Part shown: one piece after another, positions 1 to 8,499 of the stretch
Layout of the letters: the number at the start of each line of letters is the position of its first letter
How positions within the stretch are numbered: position 1 is the first letter of the stretch
Source: Synura sp. LO234KE
Taxonomy: Eukaryota; Sar; Synurophyceae; Synurales; Mallomonadaceae
Assembly: GCA_015143735.1 (NCBI GenBank)
Contig: VKHC01000503.1
Coordinates: 1 to 11,512 of the forward strand
Length of the DNA: 11,512 nucleotides
Direction of reading: 5' to 3'
Made by a program: the position numbers and the translations under genes
The notes under the pieces: generated by a model
Told to the model about the DNA's origin: nothing
The model's database searches: none
The model's input: the letters and a program-made list of their open reading frames with translations, nothing else

Positions 1-2030
1 TAACATATCACGAGAGATCAGCATTCCGCACAATAACTTAGGACGAATAGCGGAGAAATTATCCCGGACAAGAACACCGTTCTTCCCTTGACGCCGCGAT
101 CAGCAACAGGAATTCCTGACAACGCTCGCGTAGTTTCCCGAGGACCGAATCTCACATTAGTTTCGGATCGTCAACAAATCAGGATTCATTTCGCTCCTCG
201 GGCAGGACCCGGCATTTCTTGGCTTGCCCACTAAGCCCTCCTGCTAGGGGCAAATATTTAAATTGTTGGAATCTTACTCCATAATAAAATCTTCTGGGGC
301 GATCAACCCGCCGGCGGGCGGCGCATCGGTTTCGGTTTTAAAACCTCAGAGAATCTGACGCTTCGGTGGACGCTTCGAAACTGGGTGAGCTTACGCCCCT
401 TTCTCAGCATCCCAAGTCACTGCCTTTACCTCCTGAAGGGAAAGCACCGCATCATTTTCAGAGAATTCAACAAATCTCACCAATACCTAAAACTGAAGCA
501 GCGTATCCATGTTTTCTATGGTGGATTGAAAAACAGGAGCCTTTGAACTCCCTCGCTGCGGGGGCGAGAAAAGCAGAGACGTTAGTGTAGCACACATCAA
601 GTGTACCCAATACATTTGCATCCTCTTTGCTCTTTCGCAACTTTACTCAGAGCTCCAATATTTTCGTTCAATGGAATTACTCCGTTGGGTAAAAGTTTAA
701 TTCCAACCGACTCTACTCGGCGATTTGTCCGTAGCTCCTCTCAACTCACAGATATTGTCGCTGATGTAACACAATTGTCTGCGCCGGTTCCTGGTTTCAA
801 TTTATTAGCGATGAACCCAGCACGGGTCGAGCCGGCGGTAGACCGGACGTTTCTTTTTCTCTTGCTTCCACTGCTGATGCGTCTTCACCGCTTATATCTA
901 GACGCACTTCTGGCCCAGAATCTTCGTAACGAGGAAGCACGCAAGGAATGGGTTCCGATCATCTGGACGGCTGCGATGCAGATAATATGGACTTTTCCGA
1001 GGACGAGAATTATAAACGGCGTCCCCTTAATCTCGTCAAACTAGCCCGCCATTTCACGCGGAGTGCGAAGCAGATCTGACTGTGCAAGCCGTTTGCCTAA
1101 TCAAAGTGAAAGGAGTAAGACCTCCGGGGCTCTCTCAACAGTTTGCAACGCAGCATGAGCGCCCACATAAAGTTCTGTACGTGCAAGGAGGGTAGCTTTG
1201 TGGCTTCCGTTTCACCGTGACAGCTTTCAGATCTGAAAGGTCCTATGCTTTTCACAGTATTGAAACTCGAATATGCCCCGTTGTGCTCTTTGAGAAAGTC
1301 CGCCACACCGAGTCTTTCAACACCTCTACTTGCAACTGCCGGATCAGACAGCCACCGCCGAACAGCACCTGCTTTATCGTTTAGTAGATCAGATCGTCCT
1401 GGACCTTTAGCAGTGCTCGACCGGCTGGCTGGGGCATTGCGCTACTCAAGATCAGGCCGTTGGACAAGTATTCACTTCCCATGGAGAAGCTGTGCCTTGG
1501 AAGGACCTCATTGATCCACTCTGGCTATTTCTGGCGTGTCCCACAGCGGATCCCGTGTCCTCCTATGGAATGCATTTTCCTTTTTTGTCACCTCTTGATG
1601 GGTTGGATAGCTCTCCCACAGGAAATTTATCCGATATGTTCCCTCTGTTCGCTGCACTCTCCTCGGACGTCGCGGCGCAGGAGGTACCTCCACCTACTAG
1701 GACCACACCACATTTCCTAAGCCCTTGAGAGTGGTGTCGATGCCGTCACACCCTTGCCGTCGGAGTTCAGTATCATGGTTTCGTCGTCCTTTGCATAGAA
1801 GTACGTGGTTCCTTTTTCCTTTTTTTTGCATAAAACGACTAACATATTCGTTGGGCCCCCTATCACGTTTTTCCTGCGTGCTGTCTTTTTTTACATGCGT
1901 CATTTCTTTGTTCGTTTTTGCATTGCGCGCTCTCTGCATTGGGGTAGGTCGTTGCTCGTCCCATTTCAACTCTTGGGGGACATAGTGGCAGCCTTCCATT
2001 TTCCGGGCACAGGTTCTCCTGGTCACCTAT
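1..2030. other. GC-rich, stop-poor patch; possible decayed coding DNA
   Basis: Base composition is clearly richer in G+C than most of the window (33/60 at 61-120, 34/60 at 1381-1440), falling off after about 1770. Plus-strand frames are open at 37-231 (frame 1), 342-587 (frame 3), 601-1044 (frame 1), 807-1076 (frame 3, one stop at 927), 1055-1383 (frame 2, one stop at 1193), 1294-1725 (frame 1, one stop at 1408) and 1805-2029 (frame 2). They overlap end to end as a frameshifted gene would. However, minus-strand frames at 1508-1693, 1697-2026 and 1863-2213 are also open, so low stop density from high GC is an equally good explanation. No catalytic motif, zinc knuckle, reverse transcriptase signature or terminal repeat was recognised. 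It could be a relic of a mobile element, an old viral insertion or a dead host gene; none can be chosen. Confidence 0.3.
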
Positions 2031-3791
2031 AGCTCTCTGTACACTCTGCTCGGTAATTGAGGTTACCCAAAAGTAGGTGCATAGTGGGGAGTGGTTAGGT
2101 ATCACAGGTAGCGCTTCCTCACGTGATGTCTTTTTTCTGGGTCTGACGTTTTCATCCTGTTTGGTAATAACAAGCTTGAAAACTTTCGACAATATCAGCT
2201 GGAGAGATCGCAAGGATTCATAATTGCCTTCACGAATTTTCTAAACTATATTTCGATTTAAAGCATCCTGGAGGAGAAATGAATAGTATGATAATTGAGG
2301 AATAGAACAAGAGCAACGATGATGGTTGGTTCATTGTGCCATTTGGCTGAGTAGCTGCAATTGGAGCTGAGGAAGATTACATATGGTGATACATCGCCCT
2401 TCCCTTTGATACTATGTGTCTTATCAGTAAAGGTGAAGTAACCGAAATTCGTTCTCAAAAGAAGACTTACACCATCTTGAGTATCGACGATCTAGGACTT
2501 TCACTGGTGCCGCAAGGACACGAGGTTAACTTCTACTTGCTGAGCTATCCAACAGTATACATATTCTACTGCTGCATCAATATTGTAATTGCTTTGCAAT
2601 AAATCAGCATAGCAATCTATTTGAGTTGAAATGGACATTTTTTTCGTGATTGATTACCACTATAGGACAGGGAATACAAGTAAGATTGCAATATTGTAAT
2701 GAAATCCTGGCCGGAAACAACGGATGGGAAGGTAAATACAGCACTGGAGTATAACGTTAACTTTTTACAATAGTCACAGCAATAGAGTAACTGCGGTCAA
2801 AAATATCGCTTCAGCCTAAACCTAAATGTACTTAAATGTGCTATAGTGCCTTTGCATCATCAATACATTTCAAGGACGCGGAATCATGAACAATACTCGG
2901 TGTATGATTTTTTGTAGCCGCATCGTTTCAGCTGCATCACTAGAGTAGCTGCACTACCCGCACCAATATGTGGCCACCGCTACAACGCTAGGTCTTCCTT
3001 CTCATTTTACATGATTCATTCGAGCTGTAATCTAAAAGAGAACATCAGCATATTTCCACAGAAGGAGGGATTTACAACTATCGCACTAATCAGATTCCCT
3101 AATTTAAGGAGAAGAAGCTTCTAAGGGGCTGAAAGCTATATTGTCAAAGGAATCTATAGTTGAGAGAACCGCTCCCAGTAAAGCCAGCGTCCAGCTTTGA
3201 AAAGCACGTATAAATGGAAGCAAAATGTGCTAGAGTAGACCGATACTTGAAGAGTATGAGCCAGTAATGGTAGAATGACATAGTAACGTTAAAGGAACGA
3301 AAAGTAAGCATCAGCTCTTCCCTATCTGCCAAGACCGTTCAAAATGTTGTAAAATTTCTACTGGCCACATTTTCCCTGTTCATCCTGACTGTCTTACAAA
3401 GGGATGCTTAACTCTGCTGTAGATGTGGGGCCGTATTATTATAGAGTGTGTAATTGCTTCTCCTCTCTCAGCCATCTGACTTTACCATTTCCTGCTCCTT
3501 TCAAACTTACACCTCCTCGAACACTAAAGCACTACATCTATGAGTTTAGGATCGTATAGCTGGATTCTTCCATCCCTTGGGATTCCAAAAATACATATTA
3601 CTCCCTAATCCTGAAAATATCGTTGAGAGCAAAATTTGAGGGGTGTATAAAATTAATTTCACTAAATTTACTTCGATGCAAACGGATGTGTATCCGAAAC
3701 GGGGCTAATCTCCATGTCAACATATGCCTAACGCACTTTTGAACAAAGAATATTTAGTTTTTCTAAAGCTCCACATACGTGCAAACGGTTT
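2031..3791. other. AT-rich intergenic stretch
   Basis: Composition is low in G+C (17/60 at 2581-2640) and open frames are all shorter than about 66 codons with no supporting splice or poly(A) context. A 12-base direct repeat, CAATATTGTAAT, occurs at 2578-2589 and 2689-2700. An acceptor-like CTTCTCCTCTCTCAG ends near 3472 and precedes a 23-codon open stretch, but no partner exon was found. A frame at 2414-2602 overlaps AATAAA at its stop but has no other sign of being a gene. Confidence 0.4.
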
Positions 3792-4112
3792 ATGAGTAAA
3801 TGTAAGTACTGTTACAAAAAAATTACCGTAAAACTTGTCTTACCGAAATGCCCTCCTTTTAGTGTTGTATACGGAGATAAAGGAGTGGCTAAGATAGCTC
3901 ACAAGCGCTCGTTAGAGAAAGAAGAGGCGACTTTGTCCAGTTTGGAATTTTTAGTGCAGGTACAGCCAACGAAGTCAATAATCTGCCTCTGAACGGATTT
4001 ATCAAGCCAGCCTCACGTCAACCAATTTCAGTCGCCTGTAGACACTGCGAAATCGGTAGAAGTATGCTCTGGTGATGTGATGGATGAGGTTTCCAAGATC
4101 GATGGTGAATGA
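3792..4112 (+). CDS. Possible small two-exon gene, unrecognised product
   Basis: The model joins 3792-3959 and 4032-4112 for 82 residues. The intron is 72 nt with donor GTGCAG|GTACAG and acceptor ACCAATTTCAG|TCG, close to the nematode acceptor consensus, and it preserves phase 0. A canonical AATAAA lies at 4133-4138, 21 bases after the stop. The N-terminus is basic with closely spaced cysteines (MSKCKYCYKK, then PKC), followed by a charged stretch (HKRSLEKEEATLSSLEF). The second exon is acidic and ends in DEVSKIDGE. No family is recognised. The true first exon may lie further upstream, because the frame is open back to 3732. Another acceptor-like site at 3861-3862 (CCTCCTTTTAG) could begin this exon instead. 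Without splicing, the frame ends at 3992 with no nearby poly(A) signal. Confidence 0.35.
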
Positions 4113-4132
4113 CGTTGTCACTTAGCATTTAC

Positions 4133-4138
4133 AATAAA
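4133..4138 (+). terminator. Poly(A) signal (AATAAA)
   Basis: A canonical AATAAA lies 21 bases after the predicted stop of the small gene at 3792-4112. Such short 3' UTRs are normal in nematodes. This is the main reason, together with the TTTCAG acceptor, for believing that gene model. Confidence 0.35.
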
Positions 4139-4404
4139 ATTTCACTAGGATGGACGCTAAGAATATTCAAATCAGAAAAACACGAGGCAGCAGAATAATT
4201 GTGATGTATGCATGCGGAGTTCAAATATAGCAACAATCACGTAAAATGAACCTATCCTTCTCTGTCATGGTATAGATAGATTTCCGTTCTAAAGTAGAGA
4301 ACATTGCTTAAATTACTCGAAGTTAATCTAGTTTCCTTATGCAATTCTTTGTGCTGGTTGGAATACCAATGCTGAGATGAGCAAGGGAAGCCCGACGAAA
4401 ATGA

Positions 4405-4869
4405 TTATTTTCTTCGCATACTCGTCAAGAGTTCTTGCTGGAACTCGAAATTCGCTCTCAAATGAATGATGTCTAATTTTTGGATTTCTTGCAAGAAGGA
4501 TCTGACCAAAGAAAGTAAGGTTGATTGGATTAGAAATCTTTTCCTTGCACCAAAAGCAATTTTATCCCGGTCTCTTGAATAGAGTTGGCTAGCTGATTTG
4601 GTAATAGCCGCGTCCTGCTGGAACACTCTCTTCGAGACTATTTTCTCCTTCTCAACACGGAATTTACTGTTCTTCTGATTAGCTTGGTGTTTGTGCGTGA
4701 TGGTATTCGCGCGAATAGCAGGGAGCGAGCGATCTCAGCCAACTGTGGTTTTGATGGCAATTAGAACTCCTCGCTTCCGTAAGAAGCCGAGCGTATCAGG
4801 AGTAGAACACGCACTTATATAAAATGCTTGGTATGCCTGTGACATAAAACTACGATGTCTCTCTAGCAT
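4405..4869 (-). pseudogene. Single long frame broken by one TGA; unrecognised helical basic protein
   Basis: Reading down the minus strand from the ATG at 4867-4869, one frame stays open for 154 sense codons to TAA at 4405-4407, apart from a lone TGA at 4735-4737. The first 44 codons (MLERHRSFMSQAYQAFYISA at the start) precede the TGA and 109 follow it. The second part is rich in K, R, E, Q and L, with an amphipathic-helix look (LSLVRSFLQEIQKLDIIHLR) and no signal peptide or membrane segment. In DNA this AT-rich, two such stretches in the same frame are unlikely by chance. Alternatives are a spliced gene (a 69-nt frame-preserving intron at 4675-4743 removes the TGA, but its donor A|GTTGGC is poor) or a decayed copy. 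No family is recognised and no poly(A) signal follows closely. Confidence 0.35.
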
Positions 4870-5372
4870 GATTAACGTATTCTACTCCAAAATTCTGCAT
4901 TTAATCTCGCTATATCAGTGAGAATACTACTTCTTGGCTAAGGTGACCAATTATGGCCTATGCGTGTAGCTGAAGTAGATTTATGTAGTAGGCTGAGGGA
5001 GATGTCGGAACGGTGAAGGGTGAGCTCAGATACTTCCCCAAAATTTTGTGGTTTGTTGACAAGAAGCGGGGAGCAAAGGTGGAGAGCGTCATGAAATTAG
5101 AAAATTGGTGGGGCGTAAGAGGAAATTATTTGTTACCAGGATAGGGTTTACAATTGTATTATAGAATATAATTGAATCGAAGAAGTCTTAAATACACACC
5201 TGCAAACTGGCGGTAATCAAACCGTGAGGACTAAACTTTTCATCAAGATTGATATTTTCATCAAATAAACCTGTCTGCGACAATTTTCTTGGAATCACTA
5301 TAACTGCGGTACAAACGAAGATCTATATGATTTTATGAGTACTGATCCACCTTTGGTCACGCGCTCAAATAA
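4870..5372. other. Intergenic stretch upstream of the NTF2-like gene
   Basis: No open frame or recognisable RNA gene stands out. The DNA is mixed at 4900-5110 and AT-rich at 5110-5372, merging into the TATA-like element before the NTF2-like gene. Regulatory sites for that gene are most likely here, but none can be named. Confidence 0.35.
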
Positions 5373-5380
5373 TATAAATA
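5373..5380 (+). promoter_or_regulatory. TATA-like element upstream of the NTF2-like gene
   Basis: TATAAATA lies 172 bases before the preferred ATG at 5552, in a very AT-rich stretch. It is a reasonable core-promoter candidate, but such matches are common in AT-rich DNA. Nematode pre-mRNAs are often trans-spliced, so the transcription start cannot be placed from this alone. Confidence 0.25.
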
Positions 5381-5551
5381 GTTATTAATTAATGTTAAGC
5401 TTATTAAATATGGAAAATGCATGCTTGCTCATCGCTTTTACATGTCGCGGATTCTCCCAAAATCCCAAAATGTCAAAGCCGTGCAGCATACGAATTCGAT
5501 TTGCAATATTGCAAGTGGGTCACCGACTGTAAGCAAAAAGAAAAGAGTGAT

Positions 5552-6240
5552 ATGTTCGCCTTTTTTCTGTACCTATATTTTAGTGCCACCATTTTCTTAT
5601 CAGCTGATGGAGTAAATCATGAAGGTAAATTGTTTTGCTTTATGTTTCTTAAATAGAATATGACCTATTTTGCCATTACGCCTCAGCTTTTAAAAAATCA
5701 TGGTATGATGCCTGGAACAATTGGACCTCGGACAAAGGTAGTCAGAAATCTGTACTTCAATCCCTCTTAACACAGTCATTTCCTACAGGAGATTCTATTC
5801 TTAAACTACTCTCTCCAAATCATGTAATTCATCGAATATATCACGGAGAAGCTCAAACTGGGACGTTTCACACTACGCTAGGAAGGTTTACTCCAATAAT
5901 GAAGTATTACGCTCAGTCTCCAAGTAGCTGGATTATATCTGGAAATACAATGATCGTACGCTTCTCCTCTACACATGTTGATCACAAGGGTTGTATGGCT
6001 TCCCATGAAGTTGTTGGAATAATTAACCTCGAAGAAGACGGTTTGGCTTCCAAGATTACGTTTTACACCCAAGACGATGATATTGGAAAGGTGGATGACT
6101 GTATCGCGGCATTTTTTGCCGCTGGCAATGATACAGCCCACTCCATTTACTACAGTACCTTCCTACGAATTTTATCGGAGATCAATTCAACAATTATCAG
6201 TATATTGGTTGGTGCGGCAATTTTATCTTTTTTATGGTGA
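5552..6240 (+). CDS. Secreted or membrane-anchored NTF2/SnoaL-like protein (three exons)
   Basis: The model joins exons 5552-5624, 5687-5737 and 5789-6240, giving 191 codons plus TGA. Residues 1 to about 18 form a signal peptide (MFAFFLYLYF start, cut near LSADG). Residues 25-155 match the NTF2-like/SnoaL fold in outline: an N-terminal helix (AFKKSWYDAWNNW), then DSILKLLSPNHVIHRI, a small GE turn, an LGRF helix, and strands ending in HEVVGIINLEEDGLASKITF, which is the usual DG-x-I strand pair. Cysteines 110 and 146 could pair in the lumen. Sequons start at N36, N155 and N174. Residues 177-191 (IISILVGAAILSFLW) form a terminal hydrophobic tail, so a GPI signal or tail anchor is possible. Family members range from enzymes to binding scaffolds, so no reaction is assigned. 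An in-frame ATG at 5417 would add 45 residues ahead of the signal peptide; 5552 is preferred because it puts the hydrophobic segment at the terminus. Confidence 0.8.
5625..5686 (+). other. Intron 1 of the NTF2-like gene (62 nt, phase 1)
   Basis: The donor is GAAG|GTAAAT and the acceptor is ACGCCTCAG|CTTT. Removing it joins the signal-peptide frame (frame 2) to the NTF2 domain frame (frame 1) and gives GCT, the alanine before FKKSW. An earlier AG at 5655-5656 would also keep the frame but leaves only a 32-nt intron, which is very short even for nematodes. Confidence 0.7.
5738..5788 (+). other. Intron 2 of the NTF2-like gene (51 nt, phase 1)
   Basis: The donor is ACAAAG|GTAGTC and the acceptor is TTTCCTACAG|GAG. 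The intron is 51 nt, a multiple of three, with no in-frame stop, so the reading frame is open with or without splicing. Splicing brings NNWTSDK next to GDSILKLLSP, the arrangement expected at the first helix of the NTF2-like fold. The retained version would insert 17 serine- and leucine-rich residues there, which argues that it is an intron. Confidence 0.75.
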
Positions 6241-6439
6241 TGCTGAATAAGATTCACATCTTCTGTTCATTATGAATGTCAGTAACATGACTATTCTACA
6301 TGTGAACTGTGGCCGTTATTTATCGTCCCGCTGTTGTGGCGGCGCATATAATGAACTTGAAGCTTACAACATCATAAACTTTTACATACTTAGCGGGAAG
6401 AATCGGCTATATGATGGTAATGATGGTTTTAAATAGACT

Positions 6440-6445
6440 AATAAA
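6440..6445 (+). terminator. Poly(A) signal candidate for the NTF2-like gene
   Basis: A canonical AATAAA lies about 200 bases after the TGA at 6238-6240. Nearer variant hexamers are AATAAG at 6246-6251 and AATGAA at 6350-6355. The canonical site is the best single guess; the variants could be used for a shorter 3' end. Confidence 0.35.
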
Positions 6446-6634
6446 TGAAGAATTTACATAATGAGCGCGCCCTCCCTCCCAGAAATTCTTTTCTCGTCGA
6501 ATTAGATTAGCGGTATCCGGGTTATATCTGATGACGTTAAACTGTGGTAGATATCACTATGACGGTACCAAGATTCTAGATACCGCCACTGTGCCGGAGT
6601 GTCGCTGGAGCGGACGAGAGGCAAGCCAATTGTA

Positions 6635-6652
6635 GAAACGCGCGAAACGCGC
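6635..6652 (+). repeat. Tandem 9-mer GAAACGCGC x2
   Basis: Two exact adjacent copies of GAAACGCGC occupy 6635-6643 and 6644-6652. CG-rich words are scarce in the surrounding AT-rich DNA, so a recent slippage duplication or a paired binding site is possible. The function is unknown. Confidence 0.5.
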
Positions 6653-6851
6653 ACCACCAGGCAAAAGCACTGTACTACTATACTTGGAGCTCACTAGGCG
6701 AACTGATTAATGAACATAATCATACATGATCAATTGAAGTATGAGGTATAATTGTTCTTGTTGAGGACATCTCGCTCGTGGTAGCTAGTCGTTGCTTATT
6801 GTAGACAATCTCGCCCTTCGCCTCACTCCTTCACTACTTCATCATTTGCTT

Positions 6852-6875
6852 ATTGGTTCTTGCGCGCTTTATAAA
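6852..6875 (+). promoter_or_regulatory. CCAAT-plus-TATA-like pair
   Basis: ATTGG (a reversed CCAAT) at 6852-6856 is followed at 6870-6875 by TATAAA within CGCTTTATAAAG. The spacing resembles a core promoter facing right. The next plus-strand open frame is the uncertain one at 7261-7593, so no target can be named. A chance match is quite possible. Confidence 0.15.
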
Positions 6876-7105
6876 GAAATATGTTTCTATTCACTACTAT
6901 GTCGACACATATTGCGAAAATTTAGTTAAATGTAGATTAGTTATGTGACTTGACGACCAAACGTTATAAAGATTTGCTGGTGGTGTGGCACAGTGCTCGC
7001 TCTTTTAGAAACTTACTAGAGGACATAAATTGAGTGAGCCATAACTTTCTGAGCTAAGCTTTCATTCTGTATTGTTCTATAGATCGCATCTTTCTTGATT
7101 GTGTA

Positions 7106-7111
7106 TTTATT
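7106..7111 (-). terminator. Poly(A) signal overlapping a stop codon
   Basis: On the minus strand the sequence reads GTCGAATAAATA, so AATAAA overlaps the TAA stop at 7107-7109 of the minus-strand candidate. It supports a minus-strand 3' end here. Cleavage would leave almost no 3' UTR, which is unusual but seen in nematodes. Confidence 0.3.
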
Positions 7112-7773
7112 CGACCCGAACCACTTGTTGCGAAAAATTTACGAGCACTTCCACCAGAATTTTTAAGTTTTGTCGTTGCTTCAACTCCTCCGGAGTTTCT
7201 GGTGAATCACCAAAGCTTACCAAAGTAGGGGAAGGTATCGCGTGACATACAGCATGATAATTTGGCGTGTATGAATGGGATGGAAACAGCGGCACCAGGT
7301 GTGAGCGACACCATGTATGGCTCGTAATACTCATGCAAGTAAAGGTCCCGGGGAAGTTTGGACATGCTCTCGCAAATAGACAGTCTCGTATGCATTTATG
7401 GAGGCAACGTGGATGCTTTGTGGAGTTATTGGTGATACCTAAAAGTGTGAATGGTAATAGAGTTAGATATCAAAATCTGAGACGCAGTGTAGTTTTCCGA
7501 GGAGCTAAACATTCTTGGAAGAGCTCGCACTCTGGAATGATTCTAGACCTCTGGAAGGAACTGGGGAGATGCTTGTCTCTTGGCTTGGAGTACTGATTTG
7601 CGAATCCTGTAACGGTACTTGGGCAGGGAAAATGTGAAATTGGTAATGGATAATAAATGAGTTACAAGCATATCTAATGTTACCTCGTTGGTAACGCTAT
7701 ATTTTCCCAGAATATAATGTTTGAAGTTCTTCAAGCAATTTTGGTGCACGGCTTCCCACACGGAACAGGCCAT
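7107..7773 (-). CDS. Possible three-exon minus-strand gene, 159 residues, unrecognised
   Basis: The model is the complement of 7107-7438, 7549-7606 and 7684-7773. The ATG at 7771-7773 is in good context (GGGACATGG), 27 bases after an acceptor-like CCCTTCAG that could take a spliced leader. Intron 7607-7683 (77 nt) has donor GAG|GTAACA and acceptor CGTTACAG. Intron 7439-7548 (110 nt) has a weak donor, GTCTAG, but a strong acceptor, CACTTTTAG. Phases agree throughout. The last exon is open for 110 codons, and its stop TAA is embedded in AATAAA. Exon 1 encodes MACSVWEAVHQNCLKNFKHY, exon 2 is Ser/Pro/Thr-rich, and exon 3 has a cysteine cluster (HPRCLHKCIRDCLFARAC) and a C-terminal helix (PETPEELKQRQNLKILVEV). 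No family is recognised. A plus-strand frame of 111 codons (7261-7593) covers the same bases, so the strand is not certain. Confidence 0.3.
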
Positions 7774-7830
7774 GTCCCTTCCCTTCTTTAATATTGAGAT
7801 CTGAAGGGTCACACTTTTTCTCTCGTCCAC

Positions 7831-8499
7831 TGGTCACACTCGTCTTGCCGTGGGATATTCCTCGCAATCGTCGCAGCGACGTACATCGCTTTCTGCACTT
7901 AGAAATGGGAGACGGGCTCTACAGCCAACTACATGTCATTCTAGAGACTTCACGTTGACTATTATAGTAACGGCAAGATTTTTTATACGACAAACAAACC
8001 TATTCATTTCGGCTAGCCTCCTCCGAGTTCTATACTATGAACATGTGGAGTTATTTTAACTTCAGAGACTTACGTTTATTGTATGGCTTTGGTTGCTTCT
8101 CCAGGTATGGCCAAGGGTCGATTATTTGGTGTTGGTAGCAGCATCGATGTAATCTAGTCCGCATTGACTATCCGCCGAGCTGAAATTGTAGCAAAGCCGC
8201 TCGAAAAATCTGGTGCAGGTAGAGTACTTGCGCGATGCTGAGCGTCATGACGCACGCTGTGACCTAGTATAATCATCACATCCTCTTGCGGCCAGTCTGT
8301 CTGCATTCGCATCGCCCTGAGCGAGGGAATCTAACGCCATTATGTCGGCCAGAGCTCAGAAGTTGAAAATTTATTGTGTTTCTTGAGTAGCGCTAGCAGG
8401 AGGGCGTCGATTCTGGCGATGAACAAAGTGCGTCGCTAAAAGCTTAATCGGGTGTGTCGCACTAAAATTTTACACAATGCATAGTTTTTGTCAGAATTC
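7831..8499. other. Stretch without a supported gene
   Basis: The only notable frame is at 7850-8059 (plus, 69 codons), with no splice, poly(A) or family support. The rest has frequent stops in all frames. Nothing else was recognised. Confidence 0.35.

Larger units (their letters stand above)
6246..7100. other. Intergenic stretch with short tandem repeats
   Basis: After the NTF2-like gene there is no supported coding region. Small repeats are seen: ATGATGGTA/ATGATGGTT in tandem at 6411-6428, and two perfect copies of GAAACGCGC at 6635-6652 within a locally GC-richer segment (6590-6665). The CCAAT/TATA-like pair at 6852-6875 is the only promoter-like signal. Confidence 0.35.

Noticed and set aside
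1697-2213. Two overlapping minus-strand frames of 109 and 116 codons, lysine-rich
   Set aside because: Their lysine content comes from runs of T on the plus strand, they overlap each other in different frames, and no family or boundary signal fixes either as a gene; an acceptor-like CTCTCCAG near 2200 was not enough.
2414-2602. 62-codon plus frame ending at an AATAAA
   Set aside because: Short, no exon partner, no family; the overlap of AATAAA with the stop is easily due to chance in AT-rich DNA.
3144-3332. 62-codon minus frame
   Set aside because: No start context, splice or poly(A) support and no recognisable domain.
4816-4824. TATATAAAA as a plus-strand promoter
   Set aside because: It lies inside the minus-strand frame at 4405-4869 and no plus-strand gene follows at a suitable distance.
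5421-5615. Open plus frame of 64 codons overlapping exon 1 of the NTF2-like gene
   Set aside because: It is a shadow in another frame; the frame at 5552-5624 gives the signal peptide and splices cleanly into the NTF2-like domain.
5878-6141. 87-codon minus-strand frame opposite the NTF2-like gene
   Set aside because: It lies entirely antisense to the well-supported exon 3 and has no splice, promoter or poly(A) support.
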